The notes under the pieces were generated by a model. The model searched no databases and had not been told where the DNA came from. It was given only the letters and a program-made list of their open reading frames with translations. The position numbers were made by a program, and so were the translations under genes. 64,000 nucleotides of DNA from Trichoplusia ni (taxonomy: Eukaryota > Arthropoda > Insecta > Lepidoptera > Noctuidae), in the NCBI RefSeq assembly GCF_003590095.1, contig NC_039478.1, forward strand, positions 10,168,001 to 10,232,000. The letters run 5' to 3'. Below are positions 21,961 through 34,098 of this stretch, in pieces. Within the stretch, counting starts at the first letter, position 1. Each line of letters opens with the position of its first letter.

Positions 21961-24900
21961 ATGGAGTGTTTAAAAAGCAATACGATCATAAAATTCAGAC
22001 CGGATACATTGTTTAATGTGAGAAAAGATGTGAATTTAGAACAATCTGGAAGGATTAACGAAGCACTTGATATTTTGGAGGACTGGGTGCAGAAACAGTC
22101 GCACTTCGTCAAGAGAGATTTTTGTTAGTACCTTCCACTTTTTTTTAAATCTTCTTGGTATTTCTGCGGATTGCCGAGTGGTTATAACGCTAAAACCACT
22201 GAGCGCCATGTGTCGCAGGTTCGATCCCCGAGTAGTTTGATTTTTTGTAAAGGCCGCGATACAAAGATTAATTCTTTAATGCTTGAGTCGTTTTTTTTTA
22301 CTATTTTTTCACCTTTGTCCGTCTGTTTGTGGCAGCAGACCTCCTGAATGGATTGAGCGAATTCAGTTTAGTTTGATTTTTATTAAAGGCGAATTATGCG
22401 CGAGTGTTCTTAGTCATGTTTGATACAAATCGTTTGAGCAATTCAAGGGTTTAAAGGTTTCCAATTTGGAGTTTTTATATTTATTAGCCATAAACTCTTT
22501 TGGTCTCACGAAAAGACATTGCTTTACACTAACAAAATTTTACTTAAGAGGTAGTAAGTAGGTCTTTCGTGTGATCATAAGTGTATTTATTTGCTCTATT
22601 TACCTTTTCAAACTTTGTTGTGACTGGATTACAATAGTGCTTTAGTTAAACATTGTTTTAAAAAGTGCTTTAATTAAGATTATGCTCATGACATCCATAC
22701 AATTTGATTGAATCACTTCTGATTTTTTTTTACAATAATTATAATAATTACCTATTGTATGTTTCCTGATATTTGTTGAAACTGACAAGGCCCTATGTAT
22801 CCGTGAGTGAGGTTGTGTTTAAAGGTGTAAATGAGTTGATAAAGACTGGACAAATACTTGATAACTGACCTTGAAAAACTGTTCGTGTCGTACTGAAAAG
22901 GTTTTCCTATTCTTGATATTATTCTATACTGATGATATTATTTTTTACAATAGTTAAATATTTGCTTCTAACAACCTATACTTAATATATAAAGCTCAAG
23001 AGTTTGTTTGTTTGTTTGAACGCGCTTATCTCAGGATTCAAATTGAAAAATTATTTTTGTTTGAATAGACCATTCATCTAGGAAGGTTTAAGGCTATATA
23101 ACATTACGCTGCGACTAATAGGAGCGAAGATACAATGGAAAATGTGGAAAAAATAGGGAAAATTATTCATCTTCGAGGGCTTCCGTTCGAAAATTCCTAA
23201 CCTATATCTTCTAACCACGCGGACGAAGTCGGCAACAGTTATAACAACATATAATCCACCTTAAATATAAACAACAAAACAAACGTGATAAAATTTGAAA
23301 GGGACCAAATTGCAGCTATTTCTGATTTAGTGACAGCAAAAGACCTCTTTCAAGTCGGTCCAAAAATAAAATTACTACGTAATTAAACAAGCTAAGTGCT
23401 ACAGATTCGATTTCCGCGATATTTCTTTTTTTCTGTCGATACTTTATGCTGGACAAGATCGTAAATCCAGTTCAGAAAACGACTTTCGAAAGCATTTTTT
23501 TGCAAAAAATAGTTTACACAAAAATATTTTATTGTCGGACCACACGGATAACTGAGTGGTTGAGGTCACCCCGCCATAACCTGTGATCCACGCAACCATT
23601 TGTGTGATCCACGAATGCTTGTTCTGAGTGTGGGTGTCTTTGTGCATGTGATTTGTATGTTCATTCTTTTTAAACTCCTAAGTGGGGGAGTAGTTTAAAA
23701 AAAAGCACGAATTTCAAGTTGTTGGTAAGATAAGAAAAAATCTTTCAGTGTTAGATAACCCATTTATTAAAGAAAGCTATAGGATATATACCATTACGCT
23801 ATAATGAAAGTGAGCAAATCAGTCATGATTATATGTTTCAAAAAGGGGATAAATTGAACTCGCTAAAAAACAATGAATCCGATTTAATATTCAGCTACTT
23901 TAAACAGCGCGTCTTTGTAAAAATAATTATTTTGGTCGCAGATTAGAATGCAACGAACGTGAAACACACAAATACTTTAATTAATTCATGAAGTCGCGAC
24001 TTTCATTGGTGCTTATTCCCAATAGAATATGCCATTACACTTTGGATACTTGGACTGCAAGGATAGTCAGGTCACCACCAAAGGTCACGGGTTTGACAAG
24101 CATTCATATGATCCGTGGCCGACAAATGCTTGTCCTGAAGCTGGGTGTCTTTGTACAAGTGACTTGAATGTTTGTGAAACCCCCCGCGATGCAAGCGACA
24201 CAAGGACCTCCTTTCTGCGGGAGTCGTTTAAACAATTACATGGTACAGTTTTACATTGCACATTACTTAATGACACTGTATTAGATTGCTCAGTATGGGT
24301 TACGAAGGTCAGACGAAGTAGGCGTTTATTATAAAATGTTGTCGTAATTACAGCTTACAATGTAGAAAAAAACTGAGAATAATCTTGAATACTGTTTATG
24401 TCAAGTTTTAAGATTTATATGGTTATTGGGACGTGGTTTTTAAAAGTCTATTATTTTATATTTTTTAAACTTTAATGTGTGAATGGGTGAACAATTGTTT
24501 CTTTATGAATGGAAATTACAACTGACACTTATCCGTAAAGTATAAAAAATAAATAAACACATTTCCACGCATCGACCAAACGCGTGAAATGTTACAAGAA
24601 GGTGGGGTTGTAAGGAGGATTCCCACAGCCCTAAAAAAAAAACGAGCTGTCGGGCTTTAGACTGAGAGTTTCGTACTTAATAGGTAAAACAAATTGGTTG
24701 AGTGACACAAAGTTTTCTTAATACAGTTTATACATCTAAGTATTCACCAAGATTCATCAGCATAGATTTTATAGTTCCGGCAAAGAGTGACTACAGAAGG
24801 GCAGTCATACGTTACGAATTAATAAGTTCCATGTTTTGCTATTTGTCTACGAAACCTTTAAAAAAAAAGGTATATAAATAACAAAAAACAAACAAAACTA

Positions 24901-27900
24901 TATCAAACATTTGTTAATTGTTTACAGCTCGAGATTACTTGGAAAGAATACTTGTAACTGCGAAAGGGTTGGTGGAGAGGGCAAAGGAGAGACTAGACAA
25001 ACTCTGCACGTTCAAGACTTTGATGCCGGAATTCTTCACAGTGCCTGATGTTAAAAAAGAATTTGAACCCCTCTTCAAAGTTATGTGAGTACCAAGAATT
25101 TTGTCATTCTGATTTCAACATTAACACTTACATTTAAGGGTTTGTTTTCGTGGCGTAGTTGTCTCGTTATACAGGGATAAAGACATTTTTTCTATATTTT
25201 TATGAGCATTGATGGATACGGATTTTGCGTTTTTTAAGGTTTTTAAATTGCGAGTGACGTCACATTTGTCAAAGCTCTTATGCATCAAGCCTTAAACTCC
25301 TCCTTAGCTTTAAAGCAATAAGCTTTGTATTTTTTTTTTGTTCCGATAAGGTTAAAAATACGAGTCTATTATTTATTATAGATACTATTTCCAAAATTGG
25401 CTACCCTGAAAAATGTCGAAACATCCAATTAAAATCAGGGATCATTGCATCTGTTGTAATGTCAGGTCCCCTTGGATGCCAAAACGGGATCTGGAATCAA
25501 TTTCTCATCTATTAATCACCAGTGCTTGTTCCTCCTTAGTTCAAACGAGTATCCGTCAACCAGTCGGAATTTCCTGGCTGACATAATTATATCGTAATTA
25601 CGTGCAATATACATTAGCAATTATATCTTATGGCTTTTTATTACAGTGTTTGCGCTCACTTGCCTCAGATGACCCCGGAGTATCACAGGGTGTTTTTCAT
25701 CAAGGTCATCTCTGATAGTTTGGACTCTTCGCTCATGTTTAGCTTCTACAAATATATTACTGCGGTAAATATGTTTTTTAAATTAAGAAATATTTTTATG
25801 TCAAAATTATCATCATCATATTTTAAAGGCCAGTCAAACCAGCAACTGTAGAGGTCGTTGCAAAACAAAATTGTTTGGACTTTAAAAGACAAAGTGACGC
25901 CTGAGCTTTCTTTTGACATTTCCTAGGATTGTCGGATAGAAGACGAGGTTCATTTCCTTGCATTTTGATAATAATATGCGATTCTAAACTTTTTCCTGAA
26001 CACTTTGTGATCAATAAGCACCATTAGAATTTAATTGCTAAAAAAAAAATCTGTTTTTCAGGTCAGCGAATACGCCATGCAAGCTGAATACTGTTCTGGT
26101 TTCCAGATCATTCTAGACTGCAGGGATATTAACGTTATGAACTTTGTGACTAAAGTCAATCCTATAGATCTCCGTCAAATCATGACTTTGATGACTGTAA
26201 GTATGAATTTATAAAAGTACATGAATAAGCAATATTTATTACTCACGCGTATAATTATATCAGGGTTGAATAGTTTCGGACACAACTGGAGTCCTTAATC
26301 ATTAGCTTGCGACTATTAGCGAACGACTCGGGCAATTCACGATAAATACGCCTGAAAAAACCGTTGCATCATAAAAAAACTGCTTTTAAAAAACGATACT
26401 GTGCTCAAGAAAATTGGCGATATTCAAATCACATGACTTATCGAAAAAAAAAACAAATGCATTTTAGTAATATTTGCCATCTTTGTATGAGCGTACGAGT
26501 AAAATGATTTAGACAGTTAAAACGGCCAAATATCTGATCTGAGAGAAGAAGAATTTAATAAAAAAAAACAACAATCAAAACATATGTTGCAAATGCTTGT
26601 CAGTCACATGTAAAAAGACAGCCAGAAACAGAACAAGCGTTCATCAATCTCACAAACTCTTGGCCTAATCGGGGATCGAATCCGCAACAAGTCGCGCAGT
26701 GGGTTTGGCTCGGTTATCTCAACTGCCAGGCTATGAACTGCAAAAGTGATGGTCACTTGCAACTTACTAGAGGTTTTTCTTAGCATTAGCTCGTAATTAT
26801 AACTTGTTTTTAGTACCCGGTAATCTGTTTCAAAGTCAATATAAGTACATTATAATTGCTTTTATTTTACCTGTATTCTTAAAATCATTAATTATGTGGA
26901 CTAATGATGGATTGACTACAATTTTGTTCTTACTTGAGATAATTGTAAGATAAATACCGGTCTTGATAAATTTATTTTATTAAAATAATTATATCGATGA
27001 TGACTTGGTGCGGCCAAAGTATTTTTTTTCTAATCGCATCAGATAGATAATTAAAAAATATTGGATATGTATTTTGCCTTTAATTGAACAATACTATTGA
27101 AAGATAAGCTTATTTAAAGTAAGGAGGTAGGGCTTGTGAAGTCACGCATAATTAGGTACCATGCAATGTAATTTGATTGATTTATGTTTGCTGGTCTAAA
27201 TACAAAATACGTATACATTATTTTTAATTAAACTAGGGTCTAGATCATCCCTATTAAAGGCAAAATCATCAGATCAGAAGCATGATGATAGTAAGACCGA
27301 GTACGAGTATGACCCATAAGGAGTGGTTTTATAAGTTTGACGTGTTTGTCTGTCTGTCCATGGCATCATAGCAACCGAATGAATAGAGCAATATGAATTT
27401 TGTTTTTTAGACATTATTTGATACAAAATTGTCTCATTAAAAAGTTGTGAGGCTGAAAGTTTTTACCATCGAGGTCTTTTACTATTTAATTTACTCATGT
27501 GTCAAATTATTGAAGTATAATTTCGATATCGATTGAACTGGCGGACGAAATAGGTCGCATTTTTTATGACAAACTGAAATATTGGAATATAATTATAGAT
27601 TTTTAATTTTTTATAATAACTATCGTGGGACTGATTCATTATTAAATGATGTAACGGTTTACTCACGCGTATTTATCGGGGTAGCCCGACTAGTTTCGGA
27701 CCCAACCGGAGTCCTTAATCATGAGCAGACGCGAGTTCGACTCGCGATCCCGGCGCGTCTGCTCATGATTCCTCCAAATTCTTATTTTTGTTATGCCCGA
27801 CAGGGCCCACAATGCTCCAAACCTAATGTATCTTGTGTACCTACCACCTAAGTTCACATTGTGGAATGCAATAAATGTATTGAGTATTGAGTATTGAGTA

Positions 27901-29201
27901 TTGATTAAGGACTCCGGTTGGGTCCGAAACTAGTCGGGCTACCCCGATAAATACGCGTGAGAAAACCGTTACATCATTTAATAATAATTATAGATGGAGG
28001 ATATTTTAAAAACATTGGGACAAATCACATTATCAATCAATCAATCTGTAATATATTATGTCTGTTAATGTAAAATAAACTGTTTATAATCCCATACAAT
28101 AATGTGCCGTGTATCATATTCACATTTTCATTTTCTGTAATAATAGCTTTAAATATGTTCACCAGCGTTTATTATAATTTGTAATATTGACAACATGAAA
28201 TACCACAATGAAATAATGACCATAATTTTAAAATGCAGTACAGAATAATATTTTACAGGCTTAAATTTTCCATTTTCAGGAAGGATACGGTACAAGAATA
28301 AAAGGCATTCACGTCATCACAGCATCCAAAATGGTCGACACACTGGTGTCACTCCTGAAACAAGTTTTCAGCACTAAACTCGGTGACAGAATACATGTGC
28401 ACAAGACAATTGAATCATGGACGGGGACTGTGCCGAAGGAGATCTTACCAGCTGACTACGGTGGCGATCAAAAGCCTCTTATAGAACTGAACAGTAAGTA
28501 ATTCAATATGAATTAATATCTATTTGACTAGATGGACCGAGGTAAAGGTAAGCCCACAGTGCACAAAATCACATCCCCGAGAAGGATAATCATATTATGT
28601 CTAAACCACGGACGCTTGTTCTGTGTCTGGATGTCTTTTTGCATCGTACCTTGAATAGTTGTAAAACCCCGGTCACACCTCCCGTATTAGAGTCAAAAAA
28701 CGTTCGTGGTTTGTCCATCACCACGGATTAACTACGGAGAAACTTACTGATTATGGGCGCCTCTTAGTAATTTAATCACGAATAACATAAACAAATAATC
28801 CATTTTTTTCCCTTTAATTATGGAAAATACGTTTTCACCAATCAGCTGTCTGTTGATCAAATAATTAACGTCTTTTATCAAAACCCGTCACCAAATAGCT
28901 GAGTTTTCATTTCAGATTTTGCACCCAAAGAGTAAAAACAGAACCCTTTTATAATATCCTACGTCAAGTCTTATCTCCACACCCTTGACTGGTTGAGGTT
29001 TTGCAAGTAACAGTTATATTTTATCCATCTTAAATTTATCTTACAGAATCCTGGCACGAAGCTATAAGTTCCAGCACATTTCTGGACTACATGAGCGAGA
29101 TGAGCAAAGCTAAGACGAACGAATCCTGCAGAACTGCAAATAACTTTAATGAAAACTATGTGGGGATGCCTGGTTCCTTCAGGGCTTTGAGTGTGGACTA
29201 A
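21961..29201 (+). CDS. CRAL-TRIO domain lipid-transfer protein, paralogue 2 (six exons)
   Basis: Predicted cytosolic carrier of a hydrophobic ligand, in the same subfamily as its three neighbours. Coding exons are 21961-22123, 24928-25084, 25647-25764, 26062-26196, 28280-28493 and 29047-29201. Introns are GT-AG with phases 1, 2, 0, 0, 1; the product is 313 aa. The N-terminal helical part (to ~105) includes WVQKQSHF and ARDYLERILVTAKGLVERAK-like helices, the serine at the exon 1/2 join being split. The CRAL-TRIO fold covers ~107-254: IILDCRDIN in the core strand, TRIKGIHVI near 200, DRIHVH near 230, and PKEILPADYGG ending at 253. The C-terminus is YVGMPGSFRALSVD. The start ATG in CAAAATGG lies 35 nt after a TCAGT initiator. 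Intron 4 is 2.1 kb and contains two fold-back elements and a SINE. It is closest to paralogue 3. The ligand is not predictable. Confidence 0.93.
22157..22272 (+). repeat. SINE head, family B
   Basis: 'ggattgccgagtggttataa' head and 'caggttcgatccccgag' B box, in gene 2 intron 1 just after exon 1; the body is short. Confidence 0.55.
22984..23241 (-). repeat. 'ctagctgttgcc' retroposon, family C
   Basis: It is the reverse complement of the family C order: 'gaacgcgcttatctcagg', 'tagaccattcatctaggaag', 'gactaataggagcgaagata', then 'cgcggacgaagtcggcaaca'. It lies antisense in gene 2 intron 1. Confidence 0.7.
23535..23705 (+). repeat. tRNA-headed SINE, family B, internally deleted
   Basis: The head 'cacggataactgagtggttg' runs straight into the body 'tgtgtgatccacgaatgctt' and 'gtgggtgtctttgtgcatgt'; the B-box region is missing. 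Confidence 0.6.
24065..24235 (+). repeat. tRNA-headed SINE, family B, 5' truncated
   Basis: A partial head 'caggtcaccaccaaagg' and B-box remnant 'acgggtttgacaag' precede the body 'aatgcttgtcctgaagctgg' and the end 'cgacacaaggacctcc'. Confidence 0.6.
26241..26374. repeat. Decayed fold-back element in gene 2 intron 4
   Basis: 'actcacgcgtat', 'tagtttcggacacaactgga' and 'gtccttaatcatta' at the left, and 'gataaatacgcctgaaaa' with 'ccgttgcatca' at the right, match the termini of the intact element at 27.64 kb in the same intron. Confidence 0.6.
26584..26745 (-). repeat. tRNA-headed SINE, family B
   Basis: Minus strand: degenerate head, 'gcggattcgatccccga' B box, then the body 'gaacgcttgttctgtttctg'. 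Confidence 0.55.
27638..27985. repeat. Fold-back element with 82-bp terminal inverted repeats
   Basis: The arms 27638-27719 and 27904-27985 are inverse copies with one evident mismatch. They open with 'attattaaatgatgtaacgg' and contain 'tatttatcggggtagcccga'. A nested hairpin lies inside the left arm's border ('aatcatgagcagacgcg' against 'cgcgtctgctcatgatt'), with an ATTGAGT run beside the right arm. There is no open frame; it is a MITE-like element in gene 2 intron 4. Confidence 0.8.
28545..28700 (+). repeat. SINE body, family B, degenerate
   Basis: 'ccacggacgcttgttctgtg' and 'tctggatgtctttttgca' match the family B body; the head is barely recognisable. In gene 2 intron 5. Confidence 0.5.
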
Positions 29202-29231
29202 TGTTGTGAGGAACAATAGCAAATTAGGGGA

Positions 29232-29237
29232 AATAAA
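29232..29237 (+). terminator. Gene 2 poly(A) signal (AATAAA)
   Basis: AATAAA 31 nt after the gene 2 stop, in the context 'gaaataaaactgtcat', which resembles the gene 3 signal region. Confidence 0.65.
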
Positions 29238-29824
29238 ACTGTCATAAAGTGAAGAAGCCGCTTTTTGTGCAACATATTGGTGCCTTTTAACTATAGTTTC
29301 AAACATCGCTTCAGAACCAGCCTATATACATACGTCCTAGTGCTAGGCACAGGCCTCTTCCCATATAGGGAAGATTTGAGCATTGATCAATACTCTAGCA
29401 TACTACGGTTTGGTGATTTAAAATGACAATACTTGGAACCCATTTTTCCGTACCATCCTTTATTAGGACTGCCTTTGAAAAATGAAGATAGCAAGAACAT
29501 ATAACTTTAAGACATTGGTACTATGCTGTAGTTGGGGTCTAACCTACACCTCGAACATGGAACCAAAAGGCTACTGCATAATTTGAGGGGAAAATTGTTA
29601 AACTTTGTATAATCGTTGATTTATAAAAAATTGCTCAAATAGCTTTGTCTAAAGATCTTTTATTTAACCAAAGGGTTTTGGTTATTAGCGCTATTCTTTA
29701 AAAAATATTAATTTCACTTGGTGTAATGTGTGTAGGAATGTAATCATGTAAATGAATAGCATAAGATTTAAAATTAAATGTTATAATTATCTTCTTGACT
29801 GTTTTTTTTTGCGTTTACTTCTAG

Positions 29825-30005
29825 TCCAGCAATGTTAGTCATTAGGGCTGATGCCTGCAAGGTCTATGGAATTGTCAGAAAAAGTTCCCACTGCCCCGGT
29901 ACACAAAGGAAAGAATATGGGTGGGTCATTTAGTCAGTAAAAGTCTGACTCTGTCTTCCACTTACCCCAAACCGGGAAGACTATTTGATGATTTCTTATG
30001 AGAAC
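29825..30005 (+). repeat. Interspersed repeat E
   Basis: It contains 'tagggctgatgcctgcaagg', 'ccccggtacacaaagg', 'gtcagtaaaagtctgactct' and 'tttgatgatttcttatgaga', as near 3.9 kb (+) and 43.6 kb (-). Confidence 0.55.
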
Positions 30006-30843
30006 AAAAACTTCCTACCCCTAAGCTGCTTCAGAAAAAACAACCGGTTGGCAGGTCATTTCACTATATTCTTTAGTATTTGTTAATATAGAGACAAAAA
30101 AATATGTGAAAAAATAACTGTCTAGCTAACGCGGTTTTTGAGATCTAGCCTCATATAAGGTAACAGAGGGATGGATAGACAGACAGCAGTGCCTCAGTGA
30201 TTCTGTTTCGTTTTTACCTTTTGAATGCAGAACCCTAATCAGAAGAAACAGAGCTACAAAAGTAATATTATACCGGTTGTCGAAAAGAGATGCCGCTCTT
30301 CACCGTATAGTGTTGTCTCGCTTGTATAATAATATACTTTGTAATGTGTAATGTCCGTACTTATTCTTAATGTCTTAAACGTGGTCATTATTTATTTTAT
30401 TCTGTATACTGGTTTTGTGTATGCATAAAAATGTGCGTGAGGCCTTTGTTAAAAAATAATATATTTTCCCATAGTCTTAGGTAGCCTTTTTTTTTATTCT
30501 AAATGTGTTAGTAAGTAACGTGATATATATATAATATAATATGTATAAAACTATATTTCGTTATTCTTATATTTTTGTCTTGTTTGTCTCTTTGGCGGGT
30601 CACCTTAGGGCGGCCAATTCTTAAAAGTGGACCACGATAGGTTTAGTTTAGCTAATTGATCATGGGGATCTGAAGTGTCTTTGAGAATCAGATGCATCTA
30701 CTTTATGAAATCAATTTCCTTTTTTTTTCTTTTGCCTGTCTTCTGCCTTCTTTTGTCTTCTTTCTTCTTCTAGTACAACCTGGATTTTTGGTTTTAAAAT
30801 TTTTGCAAAATTTAAAAACTCTCAGATATGTTGGTGCCCTACC

Positions 30844-31100
30844 TCATCATCATCATCATCAGCCTTTAGTAGTCCACTGATGGACAAAGGCCTCCCCCAA
30901 TGTGGGCCATAGCGCCCTGTCTTCGGCTTGCCGCATCCAGCATCCGCCTGCAGTCTTTCGCAAGTCGTCATCCCACCACGACAATGGGCGTCCTACACAA
31001 CGTTTGCCGAGTCGCGGCCTCCACTCAAGAACTCGTTTACCCCATCGGTTATCGGTTCTCCGAGAGATATGGCCAACCCACTGCCACTTCAGCTAATTCT
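30844..31100 (-). pseudogene. RTE-type LINE, C-terminal coding relic and 3' end
   Basis: On the minus strand an open frame of about 80 codons reads WVGHISRRTDNRWGKRVLEW, then CVGRPLSWWDDDLRKTAG, then MRQAEDRALW and GEAFVHQWTTKG before TGA at 30859-30861, followed by a TGA/GAT run. This is the typical RTE endonuclease/reverse-transcriptase tail. It is undisturbed over its length, so it is a fairly young insertion, but strongly 5' truncated. Confidence 0.8.
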
Positions 31101-31869
31101 AAGAGTTACCTATTCATCAGATATTTTCTTTCCCGTTTTTAACAAGTGACGATTATACCATATATTTTGTTCATTAAGCAATCACACGCTAGTATTGTAT
31201 AATAAAATATGATTTATAAAAAAGTTTAAAACAATTTTGCATATAAATAGGAATAAAAAGATCCATCCTAAATTAAAGATGATCTTTTTTTAATTACGTC
31301 AATACTCGCTTCTTATTCTATTGTTTACATAATATTGCCATCATAATTGTTGAAGATGGTCATGAGAATAAATTGCTAAATCTTAATTAAAACCTCATTC
31401 GTGATGAATAATCTGCAACCTAATTCATGAAACCTTTGAAGTTACAATTCGCACTACTGGCAGGCCGGAAAGTAGAAGTGGGATATTTCAATGAAGATAG
31501 TGATTATTAGACATAATATGTCATGACACTAATTAATTATTGCGTAATATTAAAGAGTAGTTATTGAGATTGTGTAAACTAACTAGATAATGTGTAATGA
31601 TTGGACAGCGCAAGGCTGGGGAGTTTGTTGCGCCGGTTTGTTGTTGTTGTCTGTTGGGCGGGCGTTGTTGGGGAAACATTCAGACTCGGCTGGGAATAAA
31701 TAATAATGAGATAATAAGGCTTGAATATTTGTTTCATTGAATACCATATACCGATGTCGGCTATTCTGACCCCAAGGCGCCGACATACTATTTTGTTCTG
31801 ATCAATTAATTCTTATAATCCAGAAGTAAATAGTTTACAAACGATAGTGTCAAAATATAATTGGTCTCA

Positions 31870-32070
31870 GATACAAGGGAAGGGTGAAGCAATCCGATGG
31901 TTTTAGCCGGTTATTGACGCGGGCCCGGCCTCTATAAATCTAAAATCATCCCGGTATCACCTACATACCAAATTTCAGGAAATCGGTCCAGCCGTTTTTG
32001 CCTGAGAGAATAACTAACATACATCCATACATTCTCACAAACTTTCACATATTTTATAACATTAGTTTAA
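31870..32070 (+). repeat. Retroposon-like repeat F
   Basis: 'gggtgaagcaatccgatggt', then 'tttcaggaaatcggtccagc' and 'aactttcacatattttataa'. It is a LINE/SINE 3'-end type tail; no coding capacity. Confidence 0.45.
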
Positions 32071-32293
32071 TCTTACCGATCTCAGCGCGTACGACACGGA
32101 ATATCTCAACAATAGGTCAACAGTTTCATTTTCTCAGTGTTATATACTTTTATGATTACATTGTAACTAAATATGTTTTGTCAACAACCATTTAATTCAC
32201 ACATATAGTTCAATCCTTTACACCTATGGCCAGCCTTGGAAACTATAATTGGAGTTTAATAACTAAATAAACAGCTCGCGTATGTATGATGGC

Positions 32294-32512
32294 CTAGCTG
32301 TTGCCCGCGACTTCGTTCGCGTGGTTAGAAGATATAAGTTATGATTTCCATTGTATCTTCGCTCCTATTAGTCGCAGCGTGATGGTTTATAGCCTAAAGC
32401 CTTCCTCGATGAATGGTCTATTCAACACAAAAACATTTTCTCAATTTGGACCAGTAGTTCCTGAGATTAGCGCGTTCAAACAAACTCTTCAGCTTTATAT
32501 ATTAGTATAGAT
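32294..32512 (+). repeat. 'ctagctgttgcc' retroposon, family C
   Basis: 'ctagctgttgcccgcgactt' start, 'tcgctcctattagtcgcagc', 'cctcgatgaatggtctattc' and 'ttatatattagtatagat' end. It is shorter than its relatives through an internal deletion. Confidence 0.75.
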
Positions 32513-33166
32513 AATATCTAAAAAGAGGTGTAAATAGCAGCCAGGACCCCATTTAATGTGCTTTCCGCAAAGCTGACTAATTCGTTATGTCATAGATGAA
32601 CACCCATCCATGGACCGACTGTATCAAGTGTAGCTTTACCTTTGTGTATAGGCTTGTTGATCATCTTGTGCAATTGTAACTTAACACATCCCACAGTTCT
32701 ATTTCAAAGAATTGAATAATAGCAAGAAGGTATTTTTTTCCAAGTAAATTCAACATTATTAATGCTAATTTTATAATTATAGGTAATAAAAGAAATCAAT
32801 TAAAGTAGGGTATCCCACACGAGACTTTCGTACTTATATCACAATACTGTATAGCATATTTTGTTTGTTTGTCTGTACGTTTGTAACAAACAAGCAATAA
32901 ATATTAAAATGTTTAAACTATTAAACTTTTTAAAATTTTTAGCGTTATTTTAGAAAAAGAATCTGTCAAGTGCGAATCGGACTAATATAATAAATAAATA
33001 ATAATAGAATCTTTAATAGTTCTTATTTTTAGTATAGCACGGAATATTTTTTTAAATATAAAAGAGAATTTTGTAAGTTTACACATATGTAGATTTAAAT
33101 ACAATACAACGAAATGTTAATTTAAATATCTCGCTAATTAAATCAAAATTCATGATTTTCATACTT

Positions 33167-33488
33167 TATACACGGTGATTTTTTAGTCGTCTTACAAAAG
33201 CAGCCCAGTTCATGTATCCAATGACTAGAACATGTTCATGATAAAAAAATAGGTATTTATGAGATATGAGGTATTTGCAATTTTTATTCAATATTATGAT
33301 GCAATTCGTAGTTTTTTAGAAACATAGCTCTGTTGCAAGAGTATATTTCAGATTTCTCTTGTTTATTTTTCTTCGTACTTATTATCTTAGTTGATGATAA
33401 AAAAATAATAATCGCGCCTAGGGGTATTTTACGTCGGATACATGAACTGGGCTGCTTTTGTAAGACGACTAAAAAATCACCGTGTATA
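33167..33488. repeat. MITE with perfect 53-bp terminal inverted repeats
   Basis: 33167-33219 and 33436-33488 are exact inverse copies. The element proper appears to start CACGGTGATTTTTTAGTCG, next to TA on both sides, which suggests a TA target duplication as in Tc1/mariner-derived MITEs. The interior is AT-rich with no open frame. Confidence 0.8.
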
Positions 33489-33751
33489 ATATTAAATTAA
33501 TTTATCCAAAATTTTGAGTTCAAATTGCTTATATTTTCAAGAAAACTGCTCATTACGTTAATTTTAATGTACCTAAAGCAAAATTTAAAAACTACAGTTT
33601 GGAAAACATTATCGTTTTAATTTTATTTTTATTACACAAGATTATTGTTTGGAAACTTGTTTTGTGCGCAACGAAATGTTTGATGACGTTAGTCTTTGCG
33701 TAACTCATTTATTTTTGTCTGGGTGAACAAAAACATGAGAATACCCTTGGT

Positions 33752-33838
33752 AAGTCGCGGTGGCATCGCGGTTATTTGCATGGTCTTGTAAGCATGGAAT
33801 GCAGGTTCAATCCCATTGAAGGAAAATCGCAGTATGAC
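33752..33838 (+). repeat. Possible third type of tRNA-like SINE head
   Basis: 'gtggcatcgcggttat' and 'gcaggttcaatccc' are spaced like A and B boxes, followed by a T-rich run. The sequence differs from families A and B. Confidence 0.35.
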
Positions 33839-33967
33839 TTTTTTTTTAATTTATTGTTTTTACTTTCTTAATTGACATAAACACCACAGACAAACAGTGA
33901 GGAAGCCGTCGAGAAAAAACTTTGATCCCATATTTTGATTAAAAAAAAAACTGTAATCATTTCTCTT

Positions 33968-34098
33968 CTTTAAATACGACCCCCGTATTAAGGAATTTCA
34001 TTATTGTACGGCGGAGGGTTTTACAAACATTTAAGTAACATGCTCAAACACACCCAGACTCAGGACAAGCATTCGTCATAAATTTGTGATTTTTTCTT
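33968..34098 (-). repeat. SINE body, family B
   Basis: Minus strand: 'gaatgcttgtcctgagtctg', 'gggtgtgtttgagcatg' and the terminal 'cgtacaataatgaaattcct'. The head is absent. Confidence 0.55.

Noticed and set aside
11925..22460. Possible duplication-derived similarity between the starts of intron 1 in genes 1 and 2
   Set aside because: The shared words ('gaattatg.gcgagtgtt') also occur far from the genes (27.3, 34.6 kb), so they come from an interspersed repeat.
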